A stretch of 16,732 nucleotides of DNA from Candidatus Heimdallarchaeota archaeon (GTDB lineage Archaea > Asgardarchaeota > Heimdallarchaeia > Heimdallarchaeales > Kariarchaeaceae), in assembly GCA_021399405.1 (NCBI GenBank), contig JAAFKL010000137.1:1-16732 (forward strand). Reading direction: 5' to 3'. The stretch's first letter is position 1; each line of letters begins with the position of its first letter. The position numbers and the translations under genes were made by a program. The notes beneath the pieces were generated by a model. That model saw only the letters and a list, made by a program, of their open reading frames with translations, made no database searches and had not been told where the DNA came from. Positions 8,901 to 15,819 of the stretch are shown here, piece after piece.

Positions 8901-9995
8901 ATTAAAACTCAATGTTTGTCCTGCTCTGTAATATTTTGCAGTAGGGTCTAATAATAAATCAGTTCCGTCGATATTCCCTTGTGCTGTGAAAGTGTAATCA
9001 ATTGTTACTGTTATAGTGGGTGTAGGGATACTCGCGCCAGCTGGAAAAACCGTATCGTTGAAAGCGCTTTGAACAGGAATAGAAAGTGTAAGAGTAATTG
9101 TATCTTCAGTGTTTGTGCCCCATAGACCTGTGGATCCATATGATTTTGATATAGTGCCTACCCCACTTGCATCTAATACAACATTTCCTAAAAATTCATT
9201 GCCGTTGTCTCCAAACCCAAAATTCTCTTGGATATCTACTTGTAGAGTCTGAAGACTTGCTCCCGAAAGTGCGGTCCCTTGTACGGTGTATGTATAAATT
9301 TCAGTTGGTCCTACATTTGTTTTATCTACAGTCACAAAGAAATCAGTTGTATCCGTGACGGAGATATTTTCAATATAAACAACAGCAGGTAATCTAAATG
9401 GAAGATTTCCTCCAAAATATGCGAAATAGATCCATACATCAATATCTGCAGAAATAAAAGTCAAATCGAAGATGTAATTTCCAGACACATCAGTAACATC
9501 AGTTAAGCCAGTGTCCAGATAAGTTGCAGGGCTTGCATCTATCGTTGCCTGATCAAGCGTTGTAATAATACTTTCTTTTGTTAGATCATTGGTCCGGTAT
9601 AATTTGACTGTTTCACCATCCCATGGTACATTTGCTACTGATTTTAATATCGCATTAATTGTTAAAGTTTCATTATATTCAACACTTCGATCTATTGTTG
9701 TAGCTAATGTGCTAACTGGGGGGGTTGAACTAGTACCTTGACTAGTAAGCTTATACTTTTCAGATGAAAATTTATTTGAAGAGGTAGAGGTCTGTTTAGA
9801 GGTAACTTGATCGTGTCTCGTTGTTTCAATACTCGACCTTGAAGATATAACAAGACCTGATTTTTCGACCTCCGCTATATTTCGATCACTTGTTATCTCA
9901 TTGTTTTCCTGTAATGTATTTTCATTTGCAATAACTGAAATATTGGAAATTAACAAAAGGGAGGTGACGAATGTTAAGAGTAAGAGTTTTTTCAT
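5907..9995 (-). CDS. Giant Ig-like surface protein with single membrane anchor and cytosolic DUF4129-like tail
   Basis: 1362 residues from ATG 9995, preceded by GGAGGAG at a 7-base spacing. Residues 1 to about 24 form a Sec signal peptide (MKK, a Leu-rich core, then Ala-Asn). A Ser/Thr-rich stretch (about 25-100) leads into a long beta-strand-rich ectodomain to about residue 1200, with repeated Ig/Big-like units marked by G-x-Y/F-x-F-x-I/L and D-x-x-G-x-x-x-F turns. About 25 N-x-S/T sequons suggest heavy N-glycosylation. A single membrane helix (about 1203-1225) is followed by a basic stop-transfer segment and a helical cytosolic domain of about 125 residues that matches the C-terminal DUF4129 pattern (TAREF at 1290, FEAAKY near 1316, then T-Y-DDW). 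The protein ends in the acidic tail EDDDDEFD. TgpA-type transglutaminases carry DUF4129 on the same chain as the enzyme; here it is on a separate surface protein. Likely function: cell-surface adhesion or assembly, coupled to cytosolic partners. Confidence 0.88.
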   Translation of the reverse strand: MKKLLLLTFVTSLLLISNISVIANENTLQENNEITSDRNIAEVEKSGLVISSRSSIETTRHDQVTSKQTSTSSNKFSSEKYKLTSQGTSSTPPVSTLATTIDRSVEYNETLTINAILKSVANVPWDGETVKLYRTNDLTKESIITTLDQATIDASPATYLDTGLTDVTDVSGNYIFDLTFISADIDVWIYFAYFGGNLPFRLPAVVYIENISVTDTTDFFVTVDKTNVGPTEIYTYTVQGTALSGASLQTLQVDIQENFGFGDNGNEFLGNVVLDASGVGTISKSYGSTGLWGTNTEDTITLTLSIPVQSAFNDTVFPAGASIPTPTITVTIDYTFTAQGNIDGTDLLLDPTAKYYRAGQTLSFNATYMNQSFAGDLTAWQTALSSKQINVAITGAGTTLTLGPYSTDNNGFISFTTTFDTTNFPNLNLAIETQILITLTIVGVTTVADTVETFSLFVKEDLQAITASDTSPEVYYHPDSPTITVTGTVLDNQGAPAKFVPVVISINNKTAPVPVWNSQLIEQVLGTTTTGDGGAFSFDINNFNFAILDSVFTINVTLGAIGLATDWTQIGVDTITDESSSFNYYSSITTYIQIDLKDGNGYRDLNASNTLFNDTFVNYYNNNANYSIGVRDQFGNNPVGLTISVVGRDGTIPFTVTAGTANFTFIFSDVVNFDQLLFNTSGSNFNFAITFANNIPTLASTVSENFILMGPDNVAPALTGNPSFPGNLETGVDARIEATIDVTKSDLDNIRFVVLFYKVSTNTAHDLIDANFPVDFTSVLMTDPENDGTYNFTISFDEHGRWIEFYVEVADLAGYGLVGLYPSATVLPSGYPSYTNSFSLNVSSIVQTIKMGDTEIIDDNNFDYVDAINVNFQPLTQNTNVDPGEDIIIDLRIPIDNVDYANMTFSYQILTFDSNGTLINNGTFTDVFILGINFPVPQNFEFKFQFTIDGTSLDYFMQVNYNFTIYDINDNEYKSPQIINAVDNSSSFNTLITDEDNPEDPDPTRDWEAGEDTLDKVNTPTTKQVYNLNETGYVSYNITDAGIGISNITLTMYYYDGDGNLLATISKLLVDDSVILFPGGTDLPVDISNFLLFLSQISNNGTYVNVTESGGEYFMQFYVDFDSLPENMTVSWDVTANDVIGNEIVVNSQGADPLKFEIINPPEEVTDPLQTVSTILSTDSDGNVITIVSTISNTIGDQEEEDSGNALLVILTFSLFVFAIALYYQRHNIREYFEKSARKRKARSTLSELIDEIKRLGAEEKYKAAIRLVWEALERLSKEILQVPRSYNQTAREFTSYLSTITIVDRETLLTISNAFEAAKYGKDEPTYDDWDDAVKALDITVNTIIESGARVQIEDDDDEFD

Positions 9996-10009
9996 TTTTT
10001 ATCTCCTCC
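9996..10009 (-). promoter_or_regulatory. Shine-Dalgarno site embedded in the last codons of the upstream gene
   Basis: GGAGGAG (10009-10003) is made from the final Trp-Arg-Arg codons of the 1130-residue protein, whose TAA stop (10001-9999) is followed after three bases by the ATG of the 1362-residue protein. This layout indicates translational coupling of the two giant proteins, with ribosomes that end on the first cistron able to restart on the second. Confidence 0.85.
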
Positions 10010-13000
10010 AAGTTCTTCTTGAAATATTATTAATTCCTATTAAACTAAAAATCATTAGAGTAGTAATGATTACACCGTATTTGTAAAATGTATTAAAATC
10101 ATGGCCATCATCATTGCTTGATAAATCATTGAAAGCAGGGTTGCCGATAATGTCTATATTATTCAAAAATAATGGTGGTGCTGCTGAAGCAACTGCGAAG
10201 AACCTTACTGTAGTTGCAAAAGATTCATTTTCTTCTGACACGATTATAAAATAGTAATATCCCTCTTTGAAAGCAATATTTTGCATTGTTATGTTAACGT
10301 AAGCAATCCCATCTGCTCCTGTTTCTCCGTCACCAAAAATATCAATTCCAGCAATATTTGCTCCGTTCACATTTAAATTATAACACGTCGCTGGTAAGGT
10401 TGGAGTTGAACTACAAGAAGGATTAGTAAATAATGCTTCTAGGTTTTGATAATCAACTTGAGGTGAATTTCCAGTAGCAGTATTGTATGTTAACTCATCC
10501 ATAATAATGTAAGTAAACGTCACGCCGACTCCTGGCTCATTCGGGAATACCTGATTCAAAGGATTGTCAAATGCTGTTGCTGTCGAATTGATATTCCAAT
10601 TAATTGGATTATTATCGACCATACCATTTTGAAAACTTAAATCATCAATAACAGGTAATCCTGATGAGTTAGTCATTAAAGTTGATATGGTTAGAGTTTT
10701 CTCAAACCATACAAACACTTGTAATTTGTTATATTTGAAACCAGCTTGAATTAATGCAAGGGCTAAATATACTTCATTTGCCGGATAATCTGCTTCCAGA
10801 GCACTGTCAAAAGCTACGTCAATTGTTGCAAAACCATTGATGTCTGTAATTGAGAATGTCCCTATTTTATTATCACTAATTAGTGTAGGATTCAATACTT
10901 GTTGATTTAACGCTGTTACCAAGGTTCCATAATCAGATTCACTAAGTAAAAGGAAATCAACATTGCTTATATCTGAAATAGGGTCAAGAGTATCATTATC
11001 TCTGACCTGCACTGTAAATTCAACTGTACTGCCAAATAAGGCACCATATGAGGTAATTGGCTGCAATGTGTTGGGATTTATGATTACGGTGGATGTCACA
11101 TTAGCTGTTAAAGTAATATCTGAATTGAGTTCCCAACCAACAAGCGTGCCATTAAAGCTGAGACTATAAACTGCTAAGATGGCGTATATTCCATAACTGC
11201 CCTGAGTAGCTAGAGGATTTACATCAGTTATATTTAAATTCGGTATTGCAGTTGAGTTCCGTACATCATTTTCATTGTAAGTATAGGCTAAACCATCAGT
11301 ATCAACAAATAGTTTAAAGTTACCCCAGCCATCTGTATCATCGGTTATAATTGAGGGTAAATCTATACCGACACCAGGATCAATATTTCCTGATATCAAA
11401 TCTGCTTCAGTAAGTAATTTTAGTTGTATTGTTTGTCCAGCTGAAGGAGTACCATCATAAGTAATCCGTACTCTTCCTTCTAAATCTTGTCCTTTTTTGT
11501 TTGTTTTGAAATCACTCGTAGTTCCTAGGCCACCCAAATCTAGTGCAGCGCTAAGGGCTGAATCATCTCCTGAAGTAATTTGGACTTCTATATTTGGAGT
11601 TCCACCTAATGAATTTGTACCAAATGCAAAATCAGATGCATCGTTTGATAAGATCCATGGATCTGGAACAGGGTTAAATACTCCCCATTGATACCCTACA
11701 CCACTACCATCGTCTACTGGAATTAAAACTTCTAACCAGACATGAATATGTTGAAACAGAATTGAGATTGTATCACAATCACTTCCTGTGCATTCAGCTC
11801 CATCTTTCAAGAAGTCACCTATTGAAAAACCGATGATTGGTCTAGCTGGTATGTCAAATGATCTTAACATATTTACAAACCCTGCCAATAATTCTTTCAT
11901 TCCATATTGTACCTGTGGATCAACTAAAGCATCATAAAACCAGTATGCTTTATCCAATCCAGGATCTGCAACTCCGGAAGTCTGCGTTGGATCAATATTG
12001 AAAGATCCATCTAGTAGACCTTGAATTACAGCGTTTTGAACATCGTTATAAATTAATAAAGTGAAATCATATACACTGATATCTGGATTATTATCAAGAA
12101 TTGCCTTGTAATCATTATATTTACTAACAAATGCATCATCATTATCATGAGAGCCATCAAAGTAACCAGCACCACCTGGTAATGATTGTAATCCCCATAT
12201 ACCACTAATTTCTGCAGCATTTGCTTGACTAAGATCACCAAATCTGTCACTTGCATCTTGATTCAGATCATATCTTCCAAGCTGAGTTGATAAATCACTC
12301 ATTTTTATTGCATTATCTGCAATGAACTCCTTGTCATCTTTCACGAAAAATGAATCGTATTCAGCAAATCCAGTTGTTCGGGAATCTGTAAATGCCATTG
12401 ATAATGCCGGTTGTTCATTGATATCTCTATATCCTCCAACGCTTGTATCAATTAAATCTCCTGTGAAGCCTTCGTCTATCTCTGCAGTAACTGAATCTAA
12501 TCCTCCTATCATACCTCCGTATTTGGAATTCCATGGTACTAATGCATCACCAATATATGATGTTGATATTGTAAGGTATTGCTCTTTGATACTGAGGGCT
12601 CTTCCCTCTTCTGCTGGATCTCTTGTATTATATACATTAGTGCTATCAATATATTCTAATTGAGTACTTGTGTAAGCTTGATCGAAATCAGCTAAGCCGG
12701 GATCATAGGTTTCAGCTACTCGCCATCTATAAAGATACCTATCGACATCGTAATCAAAGGTTCCTCCATCGTTCGGAGTAATGAGGGCAACCTGTTCTTT
12801 GGGTTCTGGAATGTTCCCAAGTAGGTCCAATAACCCATTTAAAAATTCGGAATAAAATGGCGAATCCAGACCTGACACATCGTAATCATTGGTATTAACA
12901 ATAAACTCATCATCACTTTGTTGTCGGATCAGTCCTGGTTCATTAATAAATGGTGAAAATATGGCTGTAAGTACTATTAAAGCTGCCCACATGGCAACAA

Positions 13001-13391
13001 TCTCTCTTGTTGCACCCGGGTATTTTCTGATTTTGAATCCTTTTCGAATGAGTGAATACCCCATAAATAAAGTTAGAACCATACCTATGGTTCCTGTTAG
13101 AATTAACCGTACTGCTGCACTCATTTCATCCGTTGTACCGAGTATATCATTACCAAGACCATCTTCACTAAGATAGCCTTTGCTATTAGAATAAAGCAAA
13201 CCGGCGTATGCTGAGAGTGGAATTCCAAGGAGCAACGATGGAACTTTTCCCCAAGTTAGACCAGGGATTGATAATCTTGATCCTTTTCTCTGGTATTTAA
13301 CCACACGAATATTTCCGTGTTCATCTCGAACTCTTCGAGTTATACCTCTTTTTCCTTTTTTACGTGACACACTAGAAGATGCAGAGCTCAT
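9999..13391 (-). CDS. Multi-spanning membrane protein with degenerate transglutaminase-like domain and Ig-like ectodomain
   Basis: 1130 residues from ATG 13391, with GGTGA four bases upstream; first gene of the operon. A basic cytosolic N-terminus (1-48) precedes three membrane helices (about 50-68, 92-115, 129-150). After an extracytoplasmic region comes a transglutaminase-like core at about 490-580: the helix ending in MLRSFDIPARPIIGF (508-522), then HVWLEV (550-555), then FNPVPDPW from 572. In active members the sites are Cys, His and Asp; here they are Met498, His550 and Asn573, so only the His remains. Residues about 600-1090 are beta-rich with Ig-like segments. A last helix (about 1106-1122) is followed by RRTWRR, giving both ends inside. 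The only four cysteines form two close pairs, CX4C (534/539) and CX9C (993/1003), probably disulfides outside. It resembles a TgpA-type protein that has lost catalysis and its fused DUF4129, which is carried by the next gene. It is probably a structural or binding protein rather than an enzyme. Confidence 0.87.
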   Translation of the reverse strand: MSSASSSVSRKKGKRGITRRVRDEHGNIRVVKYQRKGSRLSIPGLTWGKVPSLLLGIPLSAYAGLLYSNSKGYLSEDGLGNDILGTTDEMSAAVRLILTGTIGMVLTLFMGYSLIRKGFKIRKYPGATREIVAMWAALIVLTAIFSPFINEPGLIRQQSDDEFIVNTNDYDVSGLDSPFYSEFLNGLLDLLGNIPEPKEQVALITPNDGGTFDYDVDRYLYRWRVAETYDPGLADFDQAYTSTQLEYIDSTNVYNTRDPAEEGRALSIKEQYLTISTSYIGDALVPWNSKYGGMIGGLDSVTAEIDEGFTGDLIDTSVGGYRDINEQPALSMAFTDSRTTGFAEYDSFFVKDDKEFIADNAIKMSDLSTQLGRYDLNQDASDRFGDLSQANAAEISGIWGLQSLPGGAGYFDGSHDNDDAFVSKYNDYKAILDNNPDISVYDFTLLIYNDVQNAVIQGLLDGSFNIDPTQTSGVADPGLDKAYWFYDALVDPQVQYGMKELLAGFVNMLRSFDIPARPIIGFSIGDFLKDGAECTGSDCDTISILFQHIHVWLEVLIPVDDGSGVGYQWGVFNPVPDPWILSNDASDFAFGTNSLGGTPNIEVQITSGDDSALSAALDLGGLGTTSDFKTNKKGQDLEGRVRITYDGTPSAGQTIQLKLLTEADLISGNIDPGVGIDLPSIITDDTDGWGNFKLFVDTDGLAYTYNENDVRNSTAIPNLNITDVNPLATQGSYGIYAILAVYSLSFNGTLVGWELNSDITLTANVTSTVIINPNTLQPITSYGALFGSTVEFTVQVRDNDTLDPISDISNVDFLLLSESDYGTLVTALNQQVLNPTLISDNKIGTFSITDINGFATIDVAFDSALEADYPANEVYLALALIQAGFKYNKLQVFVWFEKTLTISTLMTNSSGLPVIDDLSFQNGMVDNNPINWNINSTATAFDNPLNQVFPNEPGVGVTFTYIIMDELTYNTATGNSPQVDYQNLEALFTNPSCSSTPTLPATCYNLNVNGANIAGIDIFGDGETGADGIAYVNITMQNIAFKEGYYYFIIVSEENESFATTVRFFAVASAAPPLFLNNIDIIGNPAFNDLSSNDDGHDFNTFYKYGVIITTLMIFSLIGINNISRRTWRR

Positions 13392-13629
13392 GATTTCACC
13401 ACTGAATTAGTCTCGAGCCTAATTCTGATATTGAAATTTACATATTACGAAAAGTTACAATCATCTAAAAGGATTATCCGTAATCGAAGATTATTGAGAA
13501 ACATTTTAGACTTTCACTTTCAAAATTTTATTCTTCAACTATCTTAATATAGTCTTTCAATCAAATTTATACAACGGGGACATTTTTGTTAAACAATAGT
13601 TTATTCGTTCTAGTTGATAATTATTGCTG
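13392..13629 (-). promoter_or_regulatory. Upstream region of the four-gene surface operon
   Basis: This 238-base gap separates thymidylate kinase from the operon. GGTGA at 13400-13396 is the ribosome-binding site. Two TATA-like elements can be seen on the minus strand: TATAAATTT at 13571-13563 (leader of about 150 bases) and AATATGTAAATTTC around 13448-13435 (leader of about 25 bases). Either could drive the operon, and I cannot choose. A GATTA/TAATC inverted repeat (13472-13485) lies between them. No clear U-run terminator for thymidylate kinase is visible, so read-through from that gene is possible. Confidence 0.35.
13472..13485. repeat. Short inverted repeat upstream of the surface operon
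   Basis: GATTA-TCCG-TAATC: perfect 5-bp arms with a 4-base centre, about 85 bases upstream of the first start codon and between the two TATA-like candidates. It could be an operator for the operon. The arms are short and AT-rich, so chance is a real alternative. Confidence 0.25.
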
Positions 13630-14220
13630 TTATTTAGAGAGTTCTTCAATAATTTTTTCCACAATTGCGTGAGTAACAGTGATGGGGTCTCCTTCACCTG
13701 GAATTGGAATAAGATAGTCAATATCCTCATAGTTCTTCATTATTTTAACTAAATAATCACGATTCTCGAATTTCTCTAATGTGTCTCTTTGAGAATCTGC
13801 TAAACGTTCTAATGCCACTTCAACTGATATATCGATGTAAAATGACAAATCTGGTTTGAGTGACATTTTATTAATCTCCTGAATCCAGTCTTTAGGGACA
13901 CCCTGAGATCCTTGATATACAATAGACGAAGCTGTGTATCGGTCAGTAATGACAATCTTTCCCGAATCTAGTCGTGGTTTTATGAATTCGTGGTAATGTT
14001 CTACTCTATCTGCTGCGAATACAAGTGCATCAGCATAAGGTACAGATTCTGGATTACTTAGATAATCCCGAAGAATCTTTCCTAATTTAGTTGTAGTAGG
14101 TTCTGAAGTTGTAACAACTTCATATCCTCTTTTATTAAGTTCTTCTTTCAAAAGATTCAATTGAGTTGACTTTCCCGATCCATCAATTCCCTCTAGTGAA
14201 ATAAACAACCCCGATGACAT
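13630..14220 (-). CDS. tmk: Thymidylate kinase (dTMP kinase)
   Basis: Transfers phosphate from ATP to dTMP to give dTDP, an essential cytosolic step of dTTP synthesis. With the start at ATG 14220 the protein has 196 residues, a usual family length. The P-loop GIDGSGKST is at residues 11-19, the substrate-binding EPTTT at 40-44, the AADRVEHY helix segment at 69-76, and the family signature DRYTASSIVYQG begins at 93; a LID-type region with several Arg follows near 145-160. An upstream ATG at 14250 would add ten residues, but it precedes the transcription start predicted from the TATA-like element at 14270-14262, so I prefer 14220. No Shine-Dalgarno is evident, which fits a monocistronic archaeal gene with a short leader. 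It is divergent from the ribbon-helix-helix gene and unrelated in function to the surface operon. Confidence 0.95.
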   Translation of the reverse strand: MSSGLFISLEGIDGSGKSTQLNLLKEELNKRGYEVVTTSEPTTTKLGKILRDYLSNPESVPYADALVFAADRVEHYHEFIKPRLDSGKIVITDRYTASSIVYQGSQGVPKDWIQEINKMSLKPDLSFYIDISVEVALERLADSQRDTLEKFENRDYLVKIMKNYEDIDYLIPIPGEGDPITVTHAIVEKIIEELSK

Positions 14221-14261
14221 AACTATCTTATTGAAATAATTTTTGTCCATTCTTATACGTG

Positions 14262-14270
14262 ATTATATTT
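14262..14270 (-). promoter_or_regulatory. TATA-box candidate for tmk
   Basis: The minus strand reads AAATATAAT. A transcription start about 27 bases downstream (near 14239) would leave a leader of about 19 bases before ATG 14220 and would exclude the ATG at 14250 from the mRNA. A second weaker TATA-like stretch (CGTATAAG) follows it directly. Confidence 0.4.
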
Positions 14271-14350
14271 CTCTGCAAATCCTATTACTACTGTCTTATC
14301 AAGGTATTATTTATTTAATTTTGGAGTAAATATAATTCGGAACACAATAA

Positions 14351-14365
14351 GAATTTTATTAATTC
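14351..14365 (+). promoter_or_regulatory. TATA-like palindrome upstream of the ribbon-helix-helix gene
   Basis: GAATT-TTATT-AATTC is a perfect inverted repeat (5-bp arms) that also contains the TATA-like TTTTATTA. It is centred about 36 bases before the TTG start, so transcription would begin with a leader of roughly ten bases. A DNA-binding antitoxin-type protein often represses its own promoter at such a site; that link is inference. Confidence 0.35.
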
Positions 14366-14393
14366 TAAAAAGATGAGTTAACAGGCGTACTGA

Positions 14394-14630
14394 TTGACAA
14401 AATATGAGATAACAATTAACGAGGAACTAGACCGTGAACTCAAACAAGTTGCAGAAGCTGTAGGCAAGGATGTAAATCAGATCTTAGATGATTTTCTTCT
14501 GCTTTTATTTAGGAAGGAAAAAATTAGCATAATTATTCATGAGTACAAAAATGGGAATATCAAGGCCCGTGAAGCTTGGAAACTATCTGGTTTGAGTTAT
14601 CAAGAATTTCAAGATCTAGCAAACACATAA
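14394..14630 (+). CDS. Ribbon-helix-helix / UPF0175-like small protein, orphan antitoxin candidate
   Basis: 78 residues from TTG 14394. A stop codon directly precedes the TTG and there is no early in-frame ATG, so TTG is the only reasonable start. Residues 3-8 (KYEITI) would form the DNA-binding strand and residues about 10-40 two helices, as in ribbon-helix-helix proteins. The C-terminal half (NGNIKAREAWKLSGLSYQEF, 54-73) follows the UPF0175 pattern of a short helix, a Lys/Gly turn and an A-x-x-x-GLS helix-turn-helix-like end. Such proteins are usually antitoxins paired with PIN or related toxins. Here no toxin is adjacent: the 91 bases to the next gene hold no ORF, and the upstream gene is divergent tmk. 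It may be a solitary transcription regulator or an orphan antitoxin. Family assignment is by eye. Confidence 0.72.
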   Translation: MTKYEITINEELDRELKQVAEAVGKDVNQILDDFLLLLFRKEKISIIIHEYKNGNIKAREAWKLSGLSYQEFQDLANT

Positions 14631-14690
14631 TAAAATAATTATTTCAAATCTTATCTTTCAAATACTGACCCATTGAAATAGAAGACAAGG

Positions 14691-14698
14691 TTATATTT
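14691..14698 (+). promoter_or_regulatory. TATA box of the threonine aldolase gene (leaderless arrangement)
   Basis: TTATATTT preceded by the purine-rich ACAAGG is a good archaeal BRE/TATA pair. Its centre lies about 28 bases before the ATG at 14722, the distance expected between TATA box and transcription start, so the mRNA should begin at or within a base or two of the start codon. No Shine-Dalgarno is present, which agrees with a leaderless transcript. Confidence 0.6.
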
Positions 14699-14721
14699 TT
14701 ACCATCTGATCAAATAATCAA

Positions 14722-15762
14722 ATGGAAATGCCACAATCTAGCGTAATAGATTTAAGATCAGATACTGTCACTCAACCGACAGATGAAATGAGGGATGCGG
14801 CAGCAGCAGCAGTCCTTGGCGATGATGTATTTGGCGACGATCCGACAGTGATTGAACTAGAAGCATATGCTGCTAAACTTTTAGGAAAAGAAGCAGCGTT
14901 ATTTGTAACCAGTGGTACGCAGGGTAACCTTGTCTCCTTGCTCTCACATACAAAACTAGGGGATGAGGTTCTTCTAGAAAAAGAATCACATATTTATAAT
15001 TATGAAGTAGGTGGTGTTTCTGCAATTGCAGGAATTTTCCCAAGAACCTTTGAATCTGAAAAAGGATTCATTGAGGGATCCAAAATACGATCTTTAATCA
15101 GAGCTGAAAACATTCATTATCCTGATAGTACGCTTTTTTGTTTGGAAAATACACATAATCGTCATGGTGGGGTTGCTTTAAGTCCAGAGGAAATTTCAGA
15201 AATGACTACTGTGATTAAAGAATATGATCTCAAAATACATCTCGATGGTGCCAGAATTTTCAATGCTACAGCATATCACAATACAGATGTTAAGAACTAT
15301 ACAAAAAATGTGGATTCAATTAACGTCTGTCTTTCCAAAGGATTAAGTGCCCCTATTGGGTCAATAGTCGCTGGTAATGAAGAATTTGTTCAAATTGCGA
15401 GGAAAAAACGAAAAATGCTTGGTGGTGGGATGAGACAAGTAGGAATAATTGCAGCTCCTGGATTAATAGCCCTACGTGATATGCGGGAAAGACTTGTTAT
15501 TGATCATATTCATGCACGTCAATTGGCAGAAGGATTAACAGAAAATGGTGTAAATGTTTGGCCTACTCAGACAAATATAGTTGTTTGTGATATCTCTAAA
15601 TTTATGAAAAATTCAACAGAAGCTGTTGAAAGGCTAAAATCGAAAAATGTTCTCAGCGTTCCTTTCGGAAATAATCTAGTACGATTAACTACCCATCGTC
15701 ACATAATTGATAGTGATATAGAGGAGGTTATCGATATTGTATCGAAAGTATGGTTTGAATAA
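14722..15762 (+). CDS. ltaE: Low-specificity L-threonine aldolase
   Basis: A PLP-dependent fold-type I enzyme that cleaves L-threonine or L-allo-threonine to glycine and acetaldehyde in the cytosol. The 346 residues are a normal family length. Visible motifs in order: DLRSDTVTQPT (10-20), GDDVFGDDP (33-41), TSGTQGN (63-69) for cofactor phosphate binding, His90 in the position of the ring-stacking/catalytic His, ENTHN-x-x-GG (142-150), HLDGARIFNA (173-182) with Asp175 contacting the pyridine nitrogen, and CLSKGLSAPIGS (203-214) with Lys206 as the Schiff-base lysine. Arg321 in LVRLTTH fits the substrate carboxylate site. All key residues are present, so the enzyme should be active. The start ATG is supported by the TATA spacing. 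Stereospecificity (L-threo or L-allo) cannot be told from sequence. Confidence 0.95.
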   Translation: MEMPQSSVIDLRSDTVTQPTDEMRDAAAAAVLGDDVFGDDPTVIELEAYAAKLLGKEAALFVTSGTQGNLVSLLSHTKLGDEVLLEKESHIYNYEVGGVSAIAGIFPRTFESEKGFIEGSKIRSLIRAENIHYPDSTLFCLENTHNRHGGVALSPEEISEMTTVIKEYDLKIHLDGARIFNATAYHNTDVKNYTKNVDSINVCLSKGLSAPIGSIVAGNEEFVQIARKKRKMLGGGMRQVGIIAAPGLIALRDMRERLVIDHIHARQLAEGLTENGVNVWPTQTNIVVCDISKFMKNSTEAVERLKSKNVLSVPFGNNLVRLTTHRHIIDSDIEEVIDIVSKVWFE

Positions 15763-15819
15763 TAAATCAGTTATTTAATTAGTATCTAGGTTGAATCTTT
15801 GTCATTTAGAGTATCTTCC

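Noticed and set aside
11779..11800. Cys534/Cys539 as the missing transglutaminase nucleophile
   Set aside because: The nucleophile begins the helix before IPAR in this fold; these cysteines come after that motif, in the segment leading to the His, and look like a disulfide pair.
12053..12256. 67-codon minus-strand frame within the transglutaminase-like gene
   Set aside because: It is an out-of-frame reading of the same strand with low-complexity Met/Ile/Leu content, overlapped by the well-supported main frame.
14221..14250. Upstream ATG start of tmk at 14250
   Set aside because: It would place the P-loop ten residues later than usual and lies upstream of the transcription start predicted from the TATA-like element.
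14631..14721. A toxin partner directly after the ribbon-helix-helix gene
   Set aside because: The gap is 91 bases with no usable frame, and the next gene is an intact threonine aldolase with its own promoter.
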